Both the position numbers and the translations under genes were made by a program. 64,000 bases of DNA from Varroa destructor. Its lineage: Eukaryota > Arthropoda > Arachnida > Mesostigmata > Varroidae. Positions within the stretch are counted from its first letter, which is position 1, and each line of letters opens with the position of its first letter. The notes beneath the pieces were generated by a model. That model worked only from the letters and a program-made list of their open reading frames with translations, was not told the origin of the DNA and searched no databases. The stretch lies in the NCBI RefSeq assembly GCF_002443255.2, contig NW_019211455.1:6605959-6669958 (forward strand), written 5' to 3'. Positions 13,061 through 25,800 of the stretch are shown in pieces.

Positions 13061-15000
13061 AGATTCATCGTTTGCGTATCAAGTGACATTGAATGATCCT
13101 TGATAACAGACCATAAATTAAATACACTAGCTTGTATTGTATTTTTTAGAAATCATGTCGTTAATTTTACTGTGTATGTCTCACTTTGTATCTTTTTGTG
13201 TAACTTTGTATCCCTGAGAAAATCAACTATGTGTTCTTTTTGTGCGATAAATCACTAAATTCTTTTTCTGTACATAGTGACGCACTCCGTAAAAGAGTTT
13301 GATATCCAGTATATTACGTTTTCCCTAAAAGTAGTTTAATGCAGCAGCTATTAAAAAATCAAATTCTAGGTGAAACGCTTGTGAGCATGATTTCTGTAAA
13401 ATTAAAAAAAAATATTAATTTCCTGTAAAATAAACACTGAAAAAAAAAAAAATATATATATATATATATATTTTTTTTTACGAAAATTATATATGTATAC
13501 ATAATTTTCGTTGCTATCAATTACATTTGACGTGTAGAAACACAAGTTTATGCGTATATATACAAAACAGAAAAGTAATTATACGCCCTTTCTTAACTTT
13601 AAGAACGACGAAGGTCTTTTATCACTTTGGCTGAACTTAATTAACAATCTGTTAGCGTCGTTCTCCTGAAAATGATTTATTGTCACAAAAGTATCACCTG
13701 CATTACCATAAAATCAATTTTTTACGTACCGATTTTCACATTTATCAAACATCGTACATATGCCGCATCACTAATGTTGACTGCAAATCATCGACAGACG
13801 CTTTCAAAAGGTGTCAACCTATCGAACAGATGCCATAATATGTTAAGAAGAACTATGATGATCCGTCACTACCACCATTCTCTAGTTCTGAACATCTCGA
13901 ACAGATGACCCCTTCGACTATCACGCGAGAAATATTGCCAAACTAAAAAAGGTAACAGATACTAAACTGACTACGTATGTGTGTATATATATATACCTGT
14001 TCCATTTGCAGTGGTTAAAAAAGTGTTTAAAATCTGGCATGATTCTGCACTACTATTCCTTTATGTTGTCCAATTATTTGATTTTTCAAAACGAAGTGCG
14101 AGTACGACTCTTTGTAACCGTGGATGAGCCATTACGCCGACTTATAAAAATGGCCGCGTTTGTAGTTAATTCGTAGCGATACACCTTCTTTTCCTAGATT
14201 GATCTTATGATATCTATGTAAACAGATACTAAAATATCCTGTTTTAATTCGATTATCAATCTAACGTTCTCTTGAATATTTTTAACTCTCTTTCTAAACA
14301 TAAGAAAGCAGTCATCTGTTCTTTCTTTTGAAATTTCTAACTTAGCGTGCATTAATACAATACTGGAATTAGACTTTGCTGCAGCCAAAAAATCATTATA
14401 TTCATATGTTTTTGTGTATGTTATTCAAAAAGCATCCACCAGCTTCCTTCTCGCATTACGTCTTTCTCGGGCACGCCGTTTCTTTTTGTACATAGTAAGT
14501 AAATACTATCTTCGGCACAGACTGTTTTTTTAGTCAGAAAAAAATGTCCGTTTTTAAGATGTTCTAGGGGAACTGTTTATTAGCATTTGCATATTTATTA
14601 ATATTACATTAATTACGCCAGAACACCGCAGAGGCCATCTGATCAAGCGATGTAGCCATATTCAAAATTACGCAAGTCCTTTTGCCAGCAGTACGTTCAC
14701 GATCGCTCCATATCGGCTGCTGAGAATCTGCGAGGCTACTGTCTTCAACAAATGATCTTCCTCTAAATCTCAATAAGGTCTCACCAATGTAAACCCTGGG
14801 TCCTCGCGGAGTCGACCCAAATAACTTTCTTAATTATCGTACTTCTAGCATTCCGATTTGCACAACAGCTGCCTATTCCGTGCCCAACTACAGTGCACAT
14901 AGCTCGTGCAATAGCAGTCTGCCATGAGTACATCCCACTAATACCCCCCTCATTTCTACTTCAGTTTCTCTGATTGGGCGGTTAGAATAGAACTAGGGCT
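13060..15000. other. AT-rich non-coding DNA
   Basis: Contains the AT cruciform at 13.44-13.51 kb. A minus-strand frame near 14.80-14.60 kb reads VYIGETLLRFRGRSF, discussed as a possible transposase relic. Nothing else was recognised. Confidence 0.4.
13439..13511. repeat. AT cruciform: A12(AT)nT9 palindrome plus 11-bp inverted repeat
   Basis: An A run passes into an AT dinucleotide tract and then a T run (13441-13479), which together are self-complementary. Directly beside it, 13480-13490 (ACGAAAATTAT) is a perfect inverted match to 13501-13511. Confidence 0.85.
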
Positions 15001-15560
15001 CTTTCATGTCGCTGGCCAGGTCAACCAGTCTGGTCGCTTACATTTACTGTGTGCCTGTGTGTCTGTTTGTGTTTTGTGGATCTGTTTAGTTAACACAGTA
15101 ACGTCATCTTACGGCACCGATTTTGCCAAGACTGGCGATCGATGGCTATGCAGCAACACTAACGTTCTCAGCGGCGTATTCCTTTTCCGGAGTATCCGAC
15201 AACCAATCGCCGTTCCGGGAAGGAGCCACGAGGGTTACTACTTACTTAACATCTGCTGGTGACGGCTCTGGAACTTGGAGACGTGAAGCAACGGATGGTT
15301 CGGTAAAAGAGCGGGGCGTCGTCGTCGTCGTCGTCGTCGTCTTCTAAAGGCATTCCACTCGTCCACGTTGCCTCGAATTCTACTACGGCTGTAAACTGAA
15401 GCATCAAAACAAAGCGAAAATTATAAAAACCATGCGAAATCAACGCGCACGGATGCCAATGACACAAGGACTTTCCCTTTGAGCTGAATTGGATCGCATG
15501 GAATTGAACTGACTGTGTTGTGGTAAATAATAAATATTCGATTCCTTACAAGAGCATGAT
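15000..15560. other. GC-richer island with (GTC)8
   Basis: Overlapping short frames on both strands around the trinucleotide repeat have no recognisable domain. A promoter or untranslated exon is possible. Confidence 0.25.
15318..15342. repeat. (GTC)8 trinucleotide repeat
   Basis: Eight GTC units lie in a GC-rich island. A similar GAC tract lies at about 9688-9702. Open frames crossing it give runs of Val or Asp and are not evidence of a gene. Confidence 0.9.
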
Positions 15561-15654
15561 GCCGTCAGTTTTAATATTCGACATCTTGAGGAAACACTCA
15601 AACAGATGATGGGCTACGACTCTGATTGGAAAAAAGAACGGACAAGGAAAAAAA

Positions 15655-15712
15655 TCGACGAGGCGAAACAGTAGGCGTTTTCCTCTAGTGGTGGGGTTCA
15701 AAGCCCAACAGA
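15655..15712 (+). mobile_element. tRNA-like segment (possible SINE head)
   Basis: AGGCGAAACAGTAGG (15661 on) resembles a pol III A-box. GGTTCAAAGCC (starting near 15695) fits the B-box consensus and sits in a T-arm-like context, TGGGG / CCCAA. The cloverleaf is not complete. Confidence 0.3.
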
Positions 15713-18700
15713 TACACTCTGGTAAGGTGCTAGTAGCCTAGATCGTGTATTCCAATTGACCTCATTAGGAAATAGTTCTTTGCTTACGTGGTGGTGGAAT
15801 CATGTGCGGTCTTAACCAGCTTAAACAGGAAATACACTGGAGAACATAGAGGTAAACATTGATTTTGTATGCGAACTGCTGTACGAACTGTTGCTTCATA
15901 GCGTAACCGATGATGTTACAATATGGGCATCTTCTGTTTCCCTTTTGTATATAAAGTATTGAACGATCGTGTACGCCTTATATATCATTGATTAACGAAA
16001 CGTGTAGAATTAACCCAATGCAAAATAAATATGAGTCATTTAGTTAAAGCAATGCCTACCTATTGCTCAAATAATGGCCATGATATTGATGTCTCTTGCA
16101 TAGTATTTAGTCACACAGACGCTGGACAAATCGTGTCCCAAGTGAGGAAATTAGAGGGCGTAACAGAGTAACAATAATAATTCAATTTTCAATTGCTTCA
16201 GTGACTTCAACTAACTGACAGTTGATTAGTAGCGAATGGGCTTTTTATATGTTTACATAGGAATATTCGTTTGAGTAGCGAGTTTCAACACATAACATGT
16301 ATTGTAAGTTCGAGAGAACGTTTGATTATCCATCAGCTATAGAGGCGAAAATGACAAAATCGAGACTATAAAGAGACATAGGATTACAAACTTCTATGAT
16401 CTAACTTGTTTAAGGCTGTACTTTGTACTAGTCGAGCTTGGACAAAAGCGGTAAAAAATTTCAGAACTCAAACGGCTTTCCGTATATCAAATATCTTTTA
16501 AATTATAGGTCTTTGCTGATTCGAACAGAAACAGCGTTTGATATACGAACGAATATAGCTACGGTTTTTTCTTTTAGGGTCGAATAAGATCTGCGGTTGT
16601 TCCACATGAATGCGATTTGAACTGGATCAACGAAACTAAACCCGAAAACTCAACATCTAGATTAAAAAAAAGTGTCACTTTGACGTCCTAAGGGCGCTAA
16701 AATTGTACATTTATAATGAAAACAGAATATTTAGCGACTATCTCTGGCAGCCCACGCGATGTCCATCGAAAGAATCGACGAAGAGTCTTCAAGCCAGCGT
16801 GGGTTCCATATCTTAACGAAAAGGAAATTAAATCAGAAAGGGCGCCGTTCTCGTGGAGAACGCGTTATACCAGGTGCAGTCTTGATACAAGCAACAGACT
16901 ATTATGTTCAACGAAGAACTATTCAATGAAGTGGCTGTTGATGTGAAGAAGAGCTATGATACAGCAGGAATACGGCATCAGGGAAATGTTGTTAGGTTTG
17001 TGCTGGGTAGAAGCTTTCAAGAAAATCATTTGATTGGTTGGCTTCATCGTATGTATCATTTATCCGATCCGGTCGTCTAAACCAATCAAAGCAAATGCTA
17101 TCTAGAATTGTCTCGAAGAATAAGAGCCTATTAATGGCATGCCTCGGAGTAACTTTATGCTAAGGGTAGTTCTCAGAGAATCTGATTGTGTGCTTTAGAA
17201 TTTCAACTGGGTCAATAGCGGCCAACTGGTCTTGACCAGCACTTTCAGCTTGAAAGTTTCATATGTAAAGCGCAGCATGACACATGGTGGAACATGCCTA
17301 TATGGTACAATGGACATTGTAGGAGATAACGATTGGCCCATTTTACTCTCGATTTGGTATATTCACTCTGCTTTTTTGCTGCTACTCTTGAAACCGTGGG
17401 CCCGCTACCTTAAGCCTACAAGTACACACACGTTTTAGTTATGGACTAATAAGCTGACCACTGTAATCGTAAATACCGTTTGTAGTAGGTCTCCTAAAAT
17501 TACTAACAATTCATGGTATGTTATATACTCAATAAAATCTTTGTCTGTTAAAAAAAACTGGAGTCAGTTGTAGGCCTTTGAGGAAACCTCAAGTTATACT
17601 TTTAACGCAAACATTAGTTTTTCTTGAGTATCAATGTTTAACCTTTAAGTCTGCACGACAAGCGTGGTTGTCAACTAGTATACGTATCAATAACCAAGAA
17701 CCGTAAAATCAACAAACAACCAAAATCAAACACCAAGATGAGTCAGCCCTAATTTCTGAGATACAGCAAAGAGTAGCGAGATCTGGGGGAGGGCCTGTTT
17801 TTATCAGTTTAGACCTGAGCTGAGGGAGAACATTTGCGCCTAACATGATTGATTTATCTGTCTCGAATTCTAGAGCCGCTCGGTGTCTTAATTTCGCCAG
17901 AATACAACGACGCACCTAAAATATATCTTTTGAAAACAACGATGCATGATGACATTCTGATTGCAATCCTGCAATGTGCAGGTGCACTCTAATATTTGAC
18001 TATAGTGTGACCCCCGTAGGGAGGTTACGGCAAGTACCAATCGAATTCAGTAACCTCTAAAGGCATTTAGGCTTAATAGGTTTCTTAGTCTTAACATTTG
18101 CTGATGATGAATATCTCATTGTGCGAACAAGTTTTGGAAATCGCCTCTTTGGTAAAGCAGCGAGGATTTGTTTCCAGCGGAAGCGGTGGATCTTGCTGGC
18201 CTTATACGGGATTTTTTCAACAAATATATAAAACAACACAGTAATTGTAATTCACAGATGCAACGACAAGTGAAAACAATAAATTATATAGCGCATAAAA
18301 TGGCCACTCTCTTAATGCTGTTTAACCGGTCCGTGAGGCACAGTTATTACCTGGAACAGTGGGTACATGATCGTGTTTTCAACTAACTCGGAAAAACACT
18401 TCCACAGCTGCAGAACTGTACAGTTTGTTGATATTTGTAATTTAAAAAAAAAAAAGACAAGCAATTTTCTACGAGGAAAAACTCTTCATATATATTCTCA
18501 AAATTGAGCCCGACTATGACTTGCTGGTTATCGGATTTCGCCAAAGGCAGGTGATCTTCTTAAGTCGGTTTCCATTTTAATGATATACTTTTAAACGGGT
18601 ACAGTACCTAAATTAAGTAACAACGTTAGATCGGCCAACATACGTCACTACTTATGATCGTTTATACAACCCTGTGCCTCATCATTTCGCAGCGTTTTGG

Positions 18701-19487
18701 AAAGGGCGCAACAACGGTTAGCAGCGAATTTCGCAGAGGTCCCCCGTCGTCACAAAAGATTTTCCACTAACAACGGTAACTACGGTTGTGGGTGTACCAT
18801 AAATTATACCAGAATGAATACTACATGAATATACGGTGGTCGTAAAAACAGTAATCTTAATTCCTATTAGATAGGCTATACGCTGCAAATACAGGTCTCT
18901 ATGATGTCCATTAAAACTGACTTTGATTAACCGAGACAGTTTATGTCAGTCAGTAGGATTGCCTTATCTTATCTACGTCATCACAGGCAGATAACTCTCC
19001 GAGAACATTGCTTCTACTAATAACTATTTAATAGAAATAGCATATATATATATATATATATATATATCGCACAAAAAAGATGTGATTAAATAGCAGAAGT
19101 AAATATTTGCTGCATATAGTTGGAAACGACAAAAACGGCCTAACACTCTCACTGTAAGCTAGGCTAGGTGCGTCCGATTTCAGATGCCAAAATGAACAAA
19201 CATTACAGAATAAAGTTTCGAAGAAAGAAGTCTGGAAAAAGCAAATATTACAAAAATTCATCGCAAATGGTGGAGAGCTTCATTTGGTTTATAAAGGCTG
19301 TGCGAACAAGCCCCCTGAAATCACTTTCTTTAGCATAAGGTCAAGAACTAGCGTCCGTTAGCAAATTTAGCCTGAATTGCTCCAATAGGTCTATGGAACG
19401 GCGTTATAATCATATGCCATGATAACCATTTGTTAGCCCTATTATGAAAACGCCTAAGACTACAATCAAGTTTTGCTACTACTTCCA
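15713..19487. other. AT-rich non-coding DNA
   Basis: No recognised gene or domain. Short frames only, the longest 76 codons. It ends at the zinc-finger relic. Confidence 0.5.
19042..19067. repeat. (AT)13 microsatellite
   Basis: 26 bp of pure AT dinucleotide. Similar but shorter tracts occur at about 22458-22473, 27706-27724 and 48326-48343. Confidence 0.95.
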
Positions 19488-19867
19488 AAGCCGTTCAAGC
19501 GCCGTTGCTGCGACAAAGCTTCACCGAAAATGGGCAAAAGAACGCCCACGAACGTCCTCATAATGAAGAACAACCTTATAAATGCATCTACTGTCCGTAC
19601 ACTACCTCATAGAAAAACAATCTGGATCTGCATATGCGGGTCTATCGTCAGCCTCGACCATATAAAAGATCATACTGCGAGCGTTCGGCATGCGAGAATT
19701 GCTCTCCCCGAGTACAAGAAACGATTTCACACACACGAACGCTTGTGAACTCCACGACAGGAAGTACATCACCTAGGGCCAAATGGAAAACCACATGCTG
19801 AATTGAAGTGGTCGACCGACGACGATGATATAGGTGCGCGAAGTGCGATGGAATGTTTACGGACTAG
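19488..19867 (+). pseudogene. C2H2 zinc-finger protein pseudogene fragment
   Basis: Translation shows remains of at least four C2H2 fingers. The first reads KPFKRRCCDKAS with an SPKMG helix start (from 19488). After a frame change come HERPHNEEQPYKCIYCPYTTS (from 19547), a TAG at 19610, and then KNNLDLHMRVYRQPRPYKRS, in which the second zinc-binding His is Tyr. The third finger YKRSYCERSACEN has lost its first Cys. A fourth begins YRCAKCDGMF (from 19829) and stops at 19865-19867. Linker remnants (NEEQPYKC, RQPRPYK) resemble the TGEKPYKC linker. There is no intron between fingers, so it could be a processed copy or part of a dead gene. No poly(A) tail or target-site duplication was identified. 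Confidence 0.8.
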
Positions 19868-21190
19868 ATGAGTCTCGGATCGGATTGTTTAGCCCACGGA
19901 CGTACCGAACAATTTAAATATGCCATTTTTTCGGCCAATTATTAATTCGAACGAAATGTATGGTAAAACATCGCATTTTCCATTCAAATTTCGAATGCCA
20001 TTGTTAATGAAGGCATGAAATGACGACGACACTGTGCCTACTTCGTAAAAAGAGAAACATCACCGGAAGGAAAAGTTTTTTTTTTTTTTTTTCAGTAGTT
20101 AAATTCGTACTTTCTGTATGCAAGTGAAATCGGAGCAAAAGAGTATAGGTAATTTTAACGTTAAGAAAAATCGAGGATTTAACGGGTTATCTCAGTCAAT
20201 CCTAAACGCCTTCGTCTAGTAAATAGTATTAAATACTTGTAAACGTTCATAATATATTATTGTGTGTATTACACTTACACAAGCATTGAGATAGTGAAAT
20301 TACTCGTTCCACCACGTTCTTTAGCATTTAATGGGAACGTGGCATATAATCTTTACGAGTAGCCGTGGCCTGAACTATTGCTACGTAGGGTTGTTTTTCT
20401 ACATACAGTCGTTGCAAGGCCTAGCCTCTCCTTTTTTTTTTTAAATTAAAAACGTTCTTTGCTGTTTCTCGTCAAGCTCTCATATAAGTTGATACGAAGA
20501 AAGAATAGTACATTTATTCGTTAATTTTTACTCCTATGGTCATTGATAATGATTCTGTGTCTGGCAATCAGCAGTTTATTTAAAGCAGAAGTAAAGAAAC
20601 GTACGATGCGTGCTGCAAAATTTTGATGATGGTAAGCAATGGCTTCACACCCACGGTACAAAAGTCATACAATAGCCAACAACGGTCTCTTCTTTCTTAC
20701 CATTGGACAGCTTCTATAAGTAATCAAATACGAATGCGCGATAACAAACACATGTAACTGAATTTCGGTGAATTTAACAATTTGTCTATACTCCGTATAA
20801 ACCAATAAGAAGCCAATCATAAAAAAGCTGAAGCAAGACCTCTTATTGATGCATTATTGTATAATAAAATATATAATTATTATTATATAATAAAATCGTT
20901 AACATAGGACCTAGTATCATTATTATTGATTAACTGTCTTAATTTTTATTGTACAACACTTTACTTCAAGGGCTACCGTTATCTTTAAGTGCACTGTCTA
21001 AAGAAAGTCAAAATATGTTCAAAAACAGTATACTAGATAGTTATAAATCTTGAACCAACAAATACATGAAAAGATCTCTTCTTGCTTCTCATTAATCGCA
21101 ATGCTTTCTTCCACTGTTATTCAACGCTGTCCGATCCGAGGACAATTGGCAGTTGAGGTAACTTCGATCAGTTCATGCGATTACGGCGCC
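19868..21190. other. AT-rich non-coding DNA
   Basis: Nothing recognised except poly-T tracts (about 20.08 and 20.43 kb) and a small direct repeat TATAATAAAAT near 20.87-20.90 kb. Confidence 0.5.
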
Positions 21191-22300
21191 AGGCTTCTCA
21201 GTCTACTCCTAACCCTGTAAAGTGCAACGCAGATGAGGGTGGGAACCGATTTCTCCAACCAAACGAAGAAACGAAAAGCTGATAGAAGCGAGCTGTTTGT
21301 ACTTCGTGCGTGAACGAAGCTCGCTTTTTGTCGTCACGATGGACGCGGGCAAAATGCAGGGCGGTATCTATCGAAGCGGCGTACATTTAGTCGCTGCGCC
21401 AGTGAGGCAAGACGACCTGGCCGGTCAGCCAAGGCAGTCAATCATCGTGTTTTTAAGTGCCACTTCTCGCTTACCCAACTTTATTTTTACCTCTATCCTT
21501 CCCTCAAGAACTCTTTTTGCACTACTTCCCTTTTTTACTACTGCTTTTCTCACTACTTTTTCCCTAATCCCCAAAAGTGGAAGGAAAGTTAGAGGACGAC
21601 GATGACGAAGTGAAATAAGTGTACAAACCGGTCGACTGGGGCCAGTTATCTAGACCCGGTTGGATAGGTGCTCATGTCAATCTTTTTTCGAAAAAGAAAC
21701 AACGAATGTTTGGCAAAACGCGTGTCAGCAGCCCAGTCAGTGTCTGTAGTGAGTGAGTCTGCATGTCGATATATATACGTATGGATGTTTCTCTGACCGT
21801 GTGCTGCTTGTGCCCGTCGATTTAGCTGGTTCGTTCATCGATTCCTGCCTGTCCGGCCGCTGCTCGCCAACTGCGTTTCTGTCACTCAACGCGATCGCGG
21901 CTGCCGACGTTGTTGCCATGTCTAGGCTCCACCATCGGGAATGCGAGAAAAGAATATGCAGCCGCGGAGTTACCGGTCGCAGTCACCGTATCTGTGGCTT
22001 TTTTCTGCGAGATGTACGTGGAAAACGAAGGCGGCGATGGTCGCAACAATACAATGCCTTACCATTGTTCACAGCAACAAAAAAACGCCACAGTGTAAAG
22101 CCTCGCTTATAGCCGTGGCCAACATATTGCAAACGCACAGCAGTGAATCGAGGACTGGAGATGAAAACTGAGAGGGACTCAGTTGGTCAAAACGGCACTT
22201 TAAGGATCGAGGGGATGCTGGTGGGTCGTCCGCGATACCAACACAAACCCGTTGTATAGCGAGCAATCATAGTCCTAGTGAAGTTGGGAGACATATGTAT
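21190..22300. other. GC-richer island, possible promoter or first exon
   Basis: Several overlapping frames of 60-119 codons in both directions are present without a recognised domain. CCCAGTCAGTGTC at about 21.73 kb contains an arthropod-type initiator (TCAGT), and the sequence after it is GC-rich for about 400 bp. A transcription start for an unknown gene or a non-coding RNA is possible. Confidence 0.3.
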
Positions 22301-22775
22301 ACGAGCAAATGTATAGATTTGTGTATACGATTCTTGTGTGCCGGTTGTATGGGTGCAGCTCAATAGCGGACATAAATGACGTACAGACACACGTTATTGA
22401 GTGCAGTTAATTATATTAGCCACCTGCAACTGTAAATACATACAACAAAATACTATTTATATATATATATATAATTTTTGTTTTATTTAGCTTATTCGTA
22501 ATTTCATTCGTAAACACCTGAGCTGTTGTTTTTCTCCTCCATCTTCAGTGTTTTCGTTACAATTTTAAAAAAGTGCTTCATAGAACCCCACATCCAGCTA
22601 GCAAGAGCTGCATTGTGCAAGAGCTATCTTGTCCTAACCGCGTTTTCCTAATTGCATCAGTTCCTTCTTTCGTTTAAAGTAGTCTATGTTTCGAGTTTTA
22701 TGTCCGGTATCGCCGCTAAGGATAGCCATCAAACAGACGACTGGCTCCCATCCATCATAAAACAACGTCTATCCA

Positions 22776-22850
22776 CGCCCGCATTCGAACCTAGACTATA
22801 ACGTATGTCCAAAATTAGCAGATAAATACGTTACTGTAGCTTATTTAGAA
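22776..22850 (-). mobile_element. tRNA-derived SINE-like copy 2
   Basis: On the minus strand AGCTACAGTAACG (A-box-like, near 22842-22829) is followed by CTGCTAAT, ATACGTT, GTCTAG and a B-box GGTTCGAATGC (22791-22781). About three quarters of the roughly 44 central positions match copy 1 at 1.3 kb, judged by eye. The best explanation is two members of one tRNA-derived repeat family. Confidence 0.5.
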
Positions 22851-25800
22851 TCCTGATGTGTAGTAACTTTTTTCATAGCGTTCGGGCTGCCAGTTCCCGC
22901 CCTCGAAATAACTGCACTAATAGCAGAGTGCTGTTTCGTTCTCGCCTGTCCCACCCAGCATACTCACCAATCTCTGATAGGAAAGTTTAACTAATAAGTT
23001 TTGATTTTCAGCGCTAAACGATACCTTTGTACGCGCGAACTCATTATTCTCTGATGATACTCAATTAGCTAATTGCTTATGTATTGACAATGTCCGTCTA
23101 CTGATGATACTTAATTTAGAATAAGTTCTTTCTAACTGTTCAATAACTACACGCACGCTGATTTAACCAACTTGTTCTTAATTCAGCTCAAAAACTACGT
23201 CATGTATGAATATTTAACACATGCCTATTTTTAGGACTTAGGAACAGCCCAATTCATTTTGCCTAGATTGCTAAGATATTGATATATGAAGATATCCACT
23301 GGCCGTGCCAGAGTCGTACTAGCAGGCATACCATAATTTTAATAGTATTAAAATAATCATTATCAATAAATTGATCGCGTATTCGTTGAGAGTGTCCATG
23401 TAGGAGGAATGACTACGTTAAAATCAAAAGCACCTGTCTACGCACTATAACGATTTATTTTCCATAGCTATGGATCTTTGTTTAGCACTTTTGTTTATCA
23501 AGAACTCTAATTTCAGTCTATTTTTAGGTGCATTATCATTAGTCCGTCGAAGAAACACACACATTTCACGTTGGACTATACTAATCATAACAAATAGGCT
23601 GACGTTTATTCTACGGATCACCTAAAGTCTTCCGGTTTCTTCGTTTAGTTACAATATTACGGTTATTGAAAAGTATCTTTACTTGGTTCTCCTTGCTTGC
23701 CGACAACAGCCGCAGCATCAGCAACGGCGCGAGCGGATCCCAAGTGTAACTGCCAAAACTAGGAGTGGCCTCTTCAAGTGGTCCACGGAGCAATGCGGAC
23801 GGAGCCCTAATGTGTATAGCATGTTCAAGATCTAGCATGTCACTCAACATTGAGAAAGGAACCACCGCTAAGGTGCCCTGTTTAGCTTACTCATCTGGGC
23901 CTCAACAGACGAAAAAGATACAGCAATGAACCTTAACGAAAAAATCGAGACGGTGACTTTGTGTATATACGCCAGAACTTACTGCTTTCTGAATATATCT
24001 GCTAGTCTATATGAATGTTTAACCCAGCGAATCTATCTCTGCAGAAACAGCATAACCATTCATAATATTATTAACATATGTCCATGAAAAGTGACCAATC
24101 GAGCAGATTTTATAAACAAAAATTAAACCGGACCTCGACTGAGATATATATATACATATGCTTCTTTCTAATGTAGCCCGTGAAGGAAATTTTATACGAA
24201 ATGAGAAAAGCACTTCTATTTTTGTTTGTCTGATAAATTAGTAAAATCTGCTAATCTTGCTTCGAAGTTGTACCGTACTTGATGATGTCCTTCTACGTGC
24301 TAAGTCCTGTTGGTCCTCTGAGGTTTTCACAACGTTAATTCTGAAGAACTTACTAATCTTGGCCTGGCTTGCATTTAGACCTTTTTATGCCAATCTTGGT
24401 GCGTTGGTCTACTGAATAGGCCTACCTAAATAGACATCTTAGTTTCTTTTCGACGTCTGTTTTTATAATTTTTTTTTGTTATTTCGTCTTAATGGAATAT
24501 TTCGACCAAATATAAACGTTTATCAGATGCATTCTACATATCTTACGCTCATCTAAGTCTAAGTTGTGCGCTGGTATATTATATATTCTATAGATTTCTC
24601 CTTCCTAGTTGGCATATGAGTTGCTTCCAAAAAAGCAAATACTTCCAGCAAAACGAAAACGGGAGCATCCGAAAAGGAACGAATTTTTCTCCTTAATCAA
24701 CTGTTGTATTCGATATCGGGCCTCGTCCCCGCTAGCGTCATTGAAGTGTAATAAAAATTAACAACGAACATAAAAATGTTATACAACTACCGCAGAGCAC
24801 CGCCGACAAAATGACCACCGTAAACATTATTATTGCGTTAAATCAGTACACCGCTAGAAGCGTAGTTATCATCCAGTATCTCCGTAGCCGCCGATAGCAC
24901 CGGCACCTGCACCGTCAAAAGCCCCATGTAGCATCGTCCCATAGCACTGAGCATACATTGTGCACGTATCAAAAAGTGGTACATGAAGGACGGATAAGAA
25001 AAAATGGGCTTCTTCATGCTGGCGAAGTCACTGCAGTGTCACGAAGTCGCCATCGGAGAAGTGAACTACCATCGTAGGCTATAAGCACTTGCTCATAGCA
25101 CGGCCATAGCATCTTGCATAGCACGTGTGAAAGTGTCACTTGGTGCAAACTGGTAAACGGTCAGCGTAGCTAACTAAAGTAAACAAAGAGCTACCTAAGA
25201 AACGTTCGACCAATGCTGGTAATACAAACGGAATCATCGAGCAACAGATAACATACAACGAAACGGGATTGCCATTGATAGAGCTTCCGACGGTGCTCCC
25301 GAGATGCGAAGTTAGGCATATGGGAGAACGGTAAAATCTCAACACTATGGCGTCATCCAATCGTTAGCTTGCACAATTGTTGAACAAAAATCTCACATTT
25401 GCCGCTTTCTTGATTTTTTGTGGGGCATCAATACGAATAACTGTGAAATCTTCGCACATCTGTTTTCGCTACCAGTAGCGCTGGAACTAATGTTGAGCTT
25501 TACGTAAACTATTTATTTTTACTTAGCAGCAACGGACGAACTGCTTAAATGCTACTATTACTTTTCACTATTATCCTCGGATGATCATTATAGACGGCAA
25601 ATAAGAAGCATAAATCATTGTCCATGGAGAATAATTATCTAAACGAGCCGGCTTCCGTCGGAAAATGTATGCCTGCACTATGTATTTAGCGTTAGCACAT
25701 CCTGCTCCTTTTTACACTGTGTCCCTTTGAATAGTAGAAGTTAGCTGACTGATGTCTTCTGTTAGAGTACATGAGAAGTAATCTACTTGGACCTAAACGG

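Noticed and set aside
14435..14500. Minus-strand MYKKKRRARERRNARRK as a bHLH or bZIP basic region
   Set aside because: It is only 22 codons long, with no helix-loop-helix or leucine zipper after it. Basic composition alone is not enough.
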